Source: an uncultured Clostridia bacterium
GTDB lineage: Bacteria; Bacillota_A; Clostridia; Oscillospirales; Oscillospiraceae
NCBI GenBank assembly: GCA_947307375.1
Contig: CAMZIX010000035.1
Coordinates: 1-11,120 of the forward strand
Direction of reading: 5' to 3'
DNA: 11,120 nucleotides
Numbering within the stretch: position 1 is the first letter of the stretch; each line of letters begins with the position of its first letter. Positions 6,389 through 11,120 of the stretch are shown here, piece by piece. A program made the position numbers and the translations under genes. The notes under the pieces are model-generated. The model saw only the letters and a list, made by a program, of their open reading frames with translations. It was not told the origin of the DNA and did not search any database.

Positions 6389-7183
6389 ATGCCTGACAGA
6401 AACGCACCCGTCCCGGCGGAACAGCCCCGGCAGATCCGGGAGGCCGTCGGCGTCAATACCGGCAAGATTTTCGACACCTGTCTCGACAAGGACTGCGTGG
6501 ATGAACTGAGAGTCTATCCCACCGTCACCTCGCAGGGCTATATCGAAAACGCGCTGAATGTACGCCCGCGCTCCGCCGATCTGCTGTATGTGGACGTATC
6601 CGTCTCACCCATTTCCTTCAACCGCGGCTACTACACCGTCGACTGTACCTATTTCTACCGCGTCACCGGCGAGACCTTCCCCGCCGGTCAGAGCGTGACC
6701 GGTCTTGCCGTGTTCGACAAGCGCGTCATGCTCTTCGGAAGCGTCGGGAGCGTGATGAGTTTCCGCTCGGACGACAGCGCGCCGACGATCGGCGGCACGG
6801 AACTGCCGCGCGCCGTGGTCGACGCCGTCAATCCGATCGCCCTGCAGATGAATCTGCTGGACGTGACCGAGCCCGCGCCCGGCGAGCCGGAGCTGCGCGA
6901 CATTCCCGCCTTTATCACCGACGCCTTTCACGAGGCGCTGGTGTTGACCGACACCGCGCGGCGCTGGTTCGTCACGCTGGGCCAGTTCAGCATCATCCGT
7001 CTGGAGCGGGATACGCAGCTGACCATTCCGGCCTATGAGTATCTGATGCCTCAGAAGGAATGCCCGGGCAACAACGATGACGACGACCCCTGCACGCTTT
7101 TCGGGCGCATCCCCTTCCCGCAGGAAGAATTTTTCCCGCCCGACAGCGTGGAAAACAACACCTGTTACCGCAGTCTGGTATAA
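6389..7183 (+). CDS. Conserved-looking hypothetical protein with six cysteines
   Basis: A 264-aa protein with no signal peptide or membrane segment and no domain I can name; I recognise its look from clostridial hypothetical proteins but cannot assign a family. AAGGAGG lies 7 nt before the ATG at 6389. Residues 1-20 are variable and Pro-rich. They are followed by KIFDTCLDKDCVDELRVY (Cys31, Cys36), a central beta-rich region (SISFNRG-type repeats, Cys86 in VDCTYFYRV) and a C-terminal region TIPAYEYLMPQKEC (Cys225), an acidic NDDDDPC stretch (Cys235), GRIPFPQEEFFPP and Cys259. The paired cysteines suggest disulfide cross-linking or metal binding. A structural role, for example in a spore layer, is conceivable but unproven. 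It is a single-gene unit with a strong terminator and no sigmaA promoter that I can see. Confidence 0.75.
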   Translation: MPDRNAPVPAEQPRQIREAVGVNTGKIFDTCLDKDCVDELRVYPTVTSQGYIENALNVRPRSADLLYVDVSVSPISFNRGYYTVDCTYFYRVTGETFPAGQSVTGLAVFDKRVMLFGSVGSVMSFRSDDSAPTIGGTELPRAVVDAVNPIALQMNLLDVTEPAPGEPELRDIPAFITDAFHEALVLTDTARRWFVTLGQFSIIRLERDTQLTIPAYEYLMPQKECPGNNDDDDPCTLFGRIPFPQEEFFPPDSVENNTCYRSLV

Positions 7184-7186
7184 GCG

Positions 7187-7212
7187 AAAACCCGTCCTCA
7201 CGGACGGGTTTT
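7187..7212. terminator. Bidirectional intrinsic terminator
   Basis: A perfect 11-bp stem AAAACCCGTCC/GGACGGGTTTT (7187-7197 with 7202-7212) with a TCAC loop begins 3 nt after the plus-strand stop codon and ends 6 nt from the stop of the convergent NagB-like gene. T-tracts occur in both directions. Confidence 0.93.
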
Positions 7213-7218
7213 GTTTGC

Positions 7219-7923
7219 TTACAGCCTGGAAGCGGCGGCCTCGTCTGCGTAAAGCCCGACCTCCGGCGGCAGCTGCAGGAAAGCGGCCGGAACGAAGCTG
7301 TCCGTGCGGGCGTAGAGCATGCGGAAGACCGGATCGGCCTTTTCCTCACCGCGGGCGAAAACGAGGATCTCTTTTGCACCCAGCAGCGTATGGATCCCCA
7401 TGGTGAAGCCGTGATCCGGCACCCGTTCTTCGCCGCCGAAGAGCGGCGCGAGCTCGCGCTTCGTCGCTTTCGTCAGTTTTTGTCGGTGCGTCTGCGCGTC
7501 AAAGGGCGTGCCCGGCTCATTGAAGCCGATGCGTCCGCGCTCCCCGATCCCGAGGATCGCGAGATCGAGCCCGCCGGCCTCCGCGATCAGCGCGTCATAG
7601 TCCGCTTCGTTTTCTCCGGACAGAAACACCGATCGCTCCCCTTTCGGATCGACCGTATCGAGAAGCGCCGCGCGCAGGCGGGAGCGGCAGCTGCGCGGAT
7701 CCTCCGACTCCGGGCCGTCGAACTCCGTCGCAGCAAAGAAACGCGCCTGCCCGAGCGCCGGGCTGCCCGCCCGGAAACGCGCAGCAAGCTCCCGATACAG
7801 GCAAAGACAGTCGTCGTTCGCGCCGAGCGCAAGCAGCGCCTGCGGATGCGCGCGCAGGCTTTCCTCGATCCGATCCGCCGCCGAAGCAAGGATCCGGTCC
7901 GGATCGCCGATCATCGTTTTCAT
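7219..7923 (-). CDS. NagB/glucosamine-6-phosphate isomerase-like protein, degenerate active site
   Basis: A 234-aa protein aligning along its whole length with glucosamine-6-phosphate deaminase, slightly shorter than usual. GIGERGRIGFNEP (125-137) matches the NagB signature GVGNDGHIAFNEP, and GFTMGIHTLLGAKEILVFARGEEKA matches the later conserved strand. Compared with E. coli NagB, as I recall it, the general base Asp72 is Thr66, Asp141 is Arg129 and His143 is Arg131; only Glu148 (Glu136) remains. The phosphate-binding GGTP loop is NDDC (36-39). It is therefore unlikely to be a working deaminase and may be a sugar-phosphate sensor, a pseudoenzyme or an enzyme of changed specificity. The frame is intact and GGGAGGTG lies 6 nt before ATG 7923, so it is probably expressed. 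It diverges from the DUF421 gene with only 63 nt between start codons. Confidence 0.82.
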   Translation of the reverse strand: MKTMIGDPDRILASAADRIEESLRAHPQALLALGANDDCLCLYRELAARFRAGSPALGQARFFAATEFDGPESEDPRSCRSRLRAALLDTVDPKGERSVFLSGENEADYDALIAEAGGLDLAILGIGERGRIGFNEPGTPFDAQTHRQKLTKATKRELAPLFGGEERVPDHGFTMGIHTLLGAKEILVFARGEEKADPVFRMLYARTDSFVPAAFLQLPPEVGLYADEAAASRL

Positions 7924-7986
7924 CGGATCACCTCCCGAAGAATCAAGCGGCCAAAGCCGGGAACACTAAAGGCGAGGTGTTCACCC

Positions 7987-8667
7987 ATGGCCATTGTTTT
8001 GATACGAACGATCATCATCTATGCGGCGCTGCTGCTCACGATGCGTCTGCTCGGCAAGCGGCAGCTCGGGGAAATGGAGCTGTCGGAGTTTGTCGTCGCG
8101 GCGCTGATCGCGGACCTGGCCGCGCACCCGCTGCAGGATATCGGCATCCCGATGATCAACGGGCTGATCCCGATCCTGACGCTCTTCTGCTGCGAGGTGC
8201 TGATCGCGGGACTGAGCATGAAAAGCATCCGTCTGCGCGGCCTGCTATTCGGCAAGCCCAGCGTGCTGATCTCGCGCGGAAGCATCGACCAAAAAGAGCT
8301 GTGGAAAAACCGCTTCACGCTGGACGAGCTGCTCCAGGAGCTGCGCGCGCAGGGGGTGACGGACATCGGCAAGGTGGAATATGCGATCCTGGAAACCGAC
8401 GGACGGCTGAGCGTCCTCCTCTATCCCTCCGAAAAGCCGCCCTCTGCCGCGCAGATGAAGCTCGCCGCGCCAGACACCGGCTGTCCCCTTGTTCTCATCA
8501 ACGACGGCCGGGTGTTGGAGGATAATTTGAAACGCAGCGGCAAAACCCGAGGCTGGCTGGACGAACAGCTGAAGACCCATCGCGCCGGAAGCGCTGACGA
8601 GGTCTTTCTGCTGACGCTCGACAGCGCGGGTCAGGTCTATTTTGCCCGAAAGGAGAAACGCGCATGA
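7987..8667 (+). CDS. DUF421 family membrane protein (YetF/YdfR-like)
   Basis: A 226-aa integral membrane protein. Three hydrophobic helices fill about residues 2-20, 33-48 and 53-75, with the family signature GKRQLGEMELSEFVVAALIADLAAHP between helices 1 and 2. A cytosolic alpha/beta domain follows (GKPSVLISRGSIDQKELWKNRFTLDELLQELRAQGVTDI, then KVEYAILETDGRLSVL). Some DUF421 proteins in spore formers affect germination; the biochemical function of most is unknown. The start is the ATG at 7987 behind GAGGTG 7 nt upstream; the frame is open further back only because of high GC. The stop overlaps the next ATG as ATGA, so it is translationally coupled to DUF4363, a recurrent pairing in Clostridia. 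No clear sigmaA promoter is visible in the 63-nt gap upstream. Confidence 0.9.
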   Translation: MAIVLIRTIIIYAALLLTMRLLGKRQLGEMELSEFVVAALIADLAAHPLQDIGIPMINGLIPILTLFCCEVLIAGLSMKSIRLRGLLFGKPSVLISRGSIDQKELWKNRFTLDELLQELRAQGVTDIGKVEYAILETDGRLSVLLYPSEKPPSAAQMKLAAPDTGCPLVLINDGRVLEDNLKRSGKTRGWLDEQLKTHRAGSADEVFLLTLDSAGQVYFARKEKRA

Positions 8668-9044
8668 AAAAGGAATGCTTCGCCGCCGCCCTGCTGCTCC
8701 TGCTGTTCGCGGCGGCGCTGATCAACATCGCCTGCCTGGACCGCCTGATCGGTCGGATCGAGACCGACGCCGAACGCGCGGAGGCGCTGGCCGAAGCCGG
8801 CGACTTTTCGGCGGCGGAGGCGGCGCTGGACACGGCGATCGAGCATTGGATCGCCGCCAACGCCTACACGCACATCTTCATCCGGCACCCGGAAATAGAC
8901 TCGACCAGCGACGCCTTTTTCGAACTAAAGGAGCTGCTGGCCGAGGAAAATGCCGAGGGCTTCCCTTCGGCATTTGATAAGCTGGCATATCATTTGAACA
9001 GCATCGACGAGATGGAGCATATCCGTCTCGGCAGCGTGCTGTGA
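8664..9044 (+). CDS. DUF4363 family protein, partner of DUF421
   Basis: A 126-aa protein with an N-terminal signal anchor (about residues 4-25, KECFAAALLLLLFAAALIN) and an outward-facing, mostly helical domain rich in Glu and Ala (residues 28-126). It fits the DUF4363 family in size, topology and position directly after a DUF421 gene. AAAGGAG lies about 7 nt before the ATG, and the ATGA overlap with DUF421 indicates co-translation; the two probably work as a complex at the membrane. Function unknown. The stop codon (9042-9044) directly abuts the stop codon of the convergent nrdR, leaving no intergenic base. Confidence 0.82.
   Translation: MKKECFAAALLLLLFAAALINIACLDRLIGRIETDAERAEALAEAGDFSAAEAALDTAIEHWIAANAYTHIFIRHPEIDSTSDAFFELKELLAEENAEGFPSAFDKLAYHLNSIDEMEHIRLGSVL
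8947..8975 (-). terminator. Probable nrdR terminator located inside the DUF4363 gene
   Basis: The stem AAATGCCGAAGGG/CCCTCGGCATTT, read on the minus strand with one bulged base and a 3-nt loop, ends in a run of four T. It lies about 70 nt beyond the nrdR stop codon. It falls in coding sequence of the opposite gene, so chance cannot be excluded, but no other terminator serves nrdR. Confidence 0.5.
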
Positions 9045-9500
9045 TCATTTGTCGCTGAGAAGCTTGGTCAGCTCTTCCATGAAGGTGTTGATGTCCTTGA
9101 AGCTGCGGTACACCGAGGCAAAGCGCACATAGGCCACCTCGTCCACGTCGCGGATGTGGGCCATGACCATCTCGCCGATCTCCGCCGTGCTGACCTCGCG
9201 TTCCAGATGGCTCTGCAGCTCCTGTTCGATGTCGTCGGCGATCGCCTCGAGCTGAGCCAGGGAAACGGGGCGCTTTTCACAGGCGCGCACCATGCCGTTG
9301 ATGAGCTTCACGCGGTCGAAGGACTGACGGCTGCCGTCGCGCTTGATGACGACGAGAGGCATCCGCTCGATAATCTCATAGGTGGTAAAGCGTTTTTTGC
9401 AGGCCAGGCACTCGCGGCGGCGGCGAATGGTCGCGCCCTCCTCGGCCGGACGGGAGTCGATGACCTTGCTTTCGGAATAGGAGCAAAACGGGCACTTCAT
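9045..9500 (-). CDS. nrdR: Transcriptional repressor NrdR
   Basis: The 151-aa protein is full length for NrdR, the nucleotide-sensing repressor of ribonucleotide reductase genes. The zinc ribbon is formed by Cys3, Cys6, Cys31 and Cys34 (MKCPFC and [13 protein letters not shown]) with the basic segment RRRREC between the pairs. The ATP-cone follows from about residue 49 ([23 protein letters not shown]), where bound ATP or dATP sets the oligomeric state and DNA binding. [16 protein letters not shown] closes the family core. GGGAGAG lies about 8 nt before ATG 9500. No ribonucleotide reductase gene is in the window, so it acts in trans. It has its own promoter, within an unusual palindrome, and lies downstream of hexokinase on the same strand. 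Confidence 0.97.
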   Translation of the reverse strand: MKCPFCSYSESKVIDSRPAEEGATIRRRRECLACKKRFTTYEIIERMPLVVIKRDGSRQSFDRVKLINGMVRACEKRPVSLAQLEAIADDIEQELQSHLEREVSTAEIGEMVMAHIRDVDEVAYVRFASVYRSFKDINTFMEELTKLLSDK

Positions 9501-9504
9501 GAAA

Positions 9505-9541
9505 AATCTCTCCCATATCTAATGATATCGGAGAGATTATA
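9505..9541 (-). promoter_or_regulatory. nrdR promoter and leader palindrome
   Basis: A perfect TATAAT -10 (9541-9536) has only a weak -35 (TGGCAA, 9564-9559, 17 bp away). A 34-bp near-palindrome (9505-9538) overlaps it: outer 9-bp arms AATCTCTCC/GGAGAGATT, one C-C mismatch, then 5-bp arms ATATC/GATAT around TAAT. One outer arm contains the nrdR ribosome binding site and is followed by TTTTT. It could be an operator, a leader hairpin hiding the ribosome binding site, or a terminator for upstream read-through. Confidence 0.65.
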
Positions 9542-9594
9542 TCACATGCGAGATTCGATTGCCACAAAAAATGACAGAAAACGACGATTTTTTC

Positions 9595-10863
9595 TCAACG
9601 GTTCAGCAGCGCGGCCGCGGCGGCGCCGGGCAGCGTCGTCTCCTTTCCGATCTGCAGACGGACGTACCTGCCGAGCTCGGCAGAAGAACGCGCGAGCAGC
9701 TCCTCCAGCGCCGGACGATAGCATTTCCCTTTTTCCACCAGGGAACCCTCGGCGCAGATGACGACCGGATGCTCGGGGTCCTTGCCTTCGCCGGTCAGCA
9801 GCAGGATCGCCAGGAGATTCGTGCACATCGCGCGTGCCGAACGGTGGAACAGCTCCTTTGCGACCGTCTGAATAAAGGCGCGGTCCTCGTCGGAGGCAAA
9901 TGCCTCGAGCTGCTCGCCGACCGCCCAGGCGTCGGGCTTTGAGGCGTTGAAGGCGCCGCAGGCGCAAATCGCCTCCCAGGAACGCGCAGAGACCAATCCT
10001 TCCTCTGTCGCGGCCTGCAGGATCAGACGGAACAGCTGGCCGAGGTAGACGCCGGCCGTGAGTTTTTCCAGCAGCTTGAGGCCGGGATTGTTGCTCAGCC
10101 GGTCGAGTTCAAGGTCAAAATCGCCGCGCGGCAGTCCGTCGTACATACCGGACTCCAGGTTGACGATGATGCGTTTTTTTTCGGGGCGGCCGAGCTTCGC
10201 GATACGCTCGAGCGGCAGCACGCAGCAGGTGTTGGTGCCGGTGCCGCTGACCTGGCCGATCAGGCCGCCGACGCGGCTTTTATCCATGGAGGCGGAGCCG
10301 CCCAGCAGGACGGCGGCCGTGTCGTTGAGGATGACGCAGTGCTTGCCGCGGACGCCGCGTCGTTCGAGCTCTTCGATCAGCGAGGCTCCGACAAGCTTGC
10401 CCTCGGAGCCCGTGATCACGACCTCTTTGTCGATCCGGATCACCTGTCCGTCGATCTCGGGCGTGATATCCGCCGAATAGGAAAAGCAAAAGCCGATATC
10501 GTCCGCATCGGAAGCCAGCGGTTCGACCGCGTCCGCAACGAAGCGGATGAATTCTTCCCAGGAGGCGGGTTTTTCGATGCCGGGCATCATTTTTTTCTCC
10601 ACGCGGCTCAGCACAGGCCCATTCTCTGTGAAGCTGATCAGACCGCAGCGGAAATTCGTCCCGCCCGCGTCGATGACGATCGCGCTTTTCCCGATGGGAA
10701 CCGTCTCGTCCGCCTGGAGATAAGTCGGGATCATCGGAAGGATCGCCTCCCGGCAAAGCCCCTCTTCCATCGCATCTCTCATCCGGCCGGCCTCAAGGAT
10801 CGGATCGATCCGTTCTGCCGGCATGCCGTGCTGATTCAAAAAATCCATCGCCGCTTTGCTCAT
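9595..10863 (-). CDS. Hexokinase (eukaryote-type hexokinase family)
   Basis: A 422-aa ATP-dependent sugar kinase of the hexokinase fold rather than the shorter bacterial ROK or Glk type. Its motifs are AIVIDAGGTNFRCGL (phosphate 1, residues 61-75), GFCFSYSADI (124-133), VILNDTAAVLLGG with the catalytic Asp181, GQVSGTGTNTCCV (adenosine/phosphate 2), IIVNLESGMYDGLP and DFDLELDRLSNNPGLKLLEKLTAGVYLG, all matching the eukaryotic hexokinase pattern. It should phosphorylate glucose or a similar hexose in the cytoplasm for entry into glycolysis. At about 420 residues it is a little shorter than yeast hexokinase. GGGGGTG lies about 8 nt before ATG 10863. Its own extended -10 promoter is upstream and nrdR follows 94 nt downstream. 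The sugar actually used is not certain from sequence. Confidence 0.9.
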   Translation of the reverse strand: MSKAAMDFLNQHGMPAERIDPILEAGRMRDAMEEGLCREAILPMIPTYLQADETVPIGKSAIVIDAGGTNFRCGLISFTENGPVLSRVEKKMMPGIEKPASWEEFIRFVADAVEPLASDADDIGFCFSYSADITPEIDGQVIRIDKEVVITGSEGKLVGASLIEELERRGVRGKHCVILNDTAAVLLGGSASMDKSRVGGLIGQVSGTGTNTCCVLPLERIAKLGRPEKKRIIVNLESGMYDGLPRGDFDLELDRLSNNPGLKLLEKLTAGVYLGQLFRLILQAATEEGLVSARSWEAICACGAFNASKPDAWAVGEQLEAFASDEDRAFIQTVAKELFHRSARAMCTNLLAILLLTGEGKDPEHPVVICAEGSLVEKGKCYRPALEELLARSSAELGRYVRLQIGKETTLPGAAAAALLNR

Positions 10864-10894
10864 GCAGCATCACCCCCGTAATCATTTCGGAAAA

Positions 10895-10903
10895 AGTATA
10901 GCA
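10895..10903 (-). promoter_or_regulatory. Extended -10 promoter of hexokinase
   Basis: On the minus strand TGCTATACT (hexamer 10900-10895), 31 nt before the start codon, with a T-rich stretch but no good -35 upstream. The surrounding 12 bases, CTGTGCTATACT, are identical to those at the EamA transporter promoter. Confidence 0.65.
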
Positions 10904-10919
10904 CAGGGAACAGAAAAAG

Positions 10920-10947
10920 AAAAGGGACTGTTTTCACAGTCCCTTTT
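10920..10947 (-). terminator. Intrinsic terminator of the SPFH gene
   Basis: A perfect 12-bp stem AAAAGGGACTGT/ACAGTCCCTTTT (10920-10931 with 10936-10947) has a 4-nt loop and a T-rich tail on the minus strand. It lies 12 nt after the stop codon. Confidence 0.9.
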
Positions 10948-10959
10948 CCTGCTGCATGA

Positions 10960-11120
10960 TTATTTGTCCTTGACAGCCTCGATCACGCCCTGCGCCAGAC
11001 CGGCGATGCCGGCGATCTCGCTCGGGATGATGATCTTGGTGGCCTGGCCGTTGGAGGCGGCGGTAAAGGCCTCGAGGGCCTTGATCTTGATGACCTGGTC
11101 GGTCGGGCAGGCCTCGTTGA
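10960..11120 (-). CDS. SPFH/band 7 (stomatin-like) protein, C-terminal end
   Basis: The last 53 codons of a gene that continues beyond the window. The residues KIKALEAFTAASNGQATKII, followed by IPSEIAGIAGLA, match the end of stomatin/QmcA-type SPFH proteins, where a coiled segment is followed by an NG-ATKIIIPS motif. Such proteins form oligomers on the inner membrane surface and organise membrane microdomains or regulate membrane proteases. The N-terminal anchor and band 7 core are outside the window. The final EAVKDK is followed by TAA at 10962-10960. Family assignment rests on this short but characteristic tail. Confidence 0.78.
   Translation of the reverse strand, partial: NEACPTDQVIKIKALEAFTAASNGQATKIIIPSEIAGIAGLAQGVIEAVKDK

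Noticed and set aside
7390..7986. A 199-codon N-terminal extension of the DUF421 gene
   Set aside because: The stretch is antisense to the NagB-like gene and Arg-rich; the DUF421 family begins at the ATG at 7987, which has its own ribosome binding site.
9565..9594. Possible weak hairpin with T-runs after hexokinase
   Set aside because: Only about 5 A-T pairs can form; too weak to call a terminator.

Overview
This 11.1 kb window looks like ordinary chromosome from a high-GC (roughly 60% by eye) anaerobic Firmicute of the class Clostridia, probably Oscillospiraceae/Ruminococcaceae-like. The reasons are the gene families together (nrdR, DUF4364, a DUF421-DUF4363 pair, a TldD/TldE pair, a eukaryote-type hexokinase, a GH25 lysozyme), strong AGGAGG-type ribosome binding sites, sigmaA-type promoters and compact intrinsic terminators. 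The assignment rests on family recognition, not on a database search.

Layout. 1-1386 (minus): the N-terminal part of a GT4 glycosyltransferase, preceded by an EamA-type transporter gene broken by a one-base frameshift. The transporter's extended -10 sits inside a perfect 10-bp inverted repeat. 1489-1747 (minus): a two-tRNA operon (Thr-TGT, then Tyr-GTA) with a consensus promoter and a terminator whose stem starts at the Tyr CCA end. 1795-2902 (plus): a membrane-anchored GH25 lysozyme, then a tRNA-Leu(CAA) with its own promoter and a bidirectional terminator. 2929-5711 (minus): tldD-tldE, overlapping by ATGA, under one strong promoter. 5712-6321 (minus): a DUF4364 winged-helix protein with its own promoter and terminator. 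6389-7212 (plus): a conserved-looking cysteine-containing protein of unknown function. 7219-7923 (minus): a NagB-like protein that has lost most of the deaminase active site. 7987-9044 (plus): DUF421 and DUF4363 membrane proteins, overlapping by ATGA. 9045-10906 (minus): hexokinase followed by nrdR, with a large palindrome over the nrdR promoter and leader. 10920-11120 (minus): a terminator and the C-terminus of an SPFH/stomatin-like protein.

Most units are one or two genes with their own promoter, so this is a mosaic of housekeeping and envelope functions rather than one pathway. I see no mobile element, CRISPR array, toxin-antitoxin pair or defence island. No RiPP cluster surrounds tldD/tldE. 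The points most worth a second look are the catalytically degenerate NagB-like protein, the nrdR promoter/leader palindrome whose full hairpin should form only in read-through transcripts, the dyad over the transporter promoter, a probable nrdR terminator buried in the convergent DUF4363 gene, and the unassigned cysteine protein. None of these amounts to a clearly new system.
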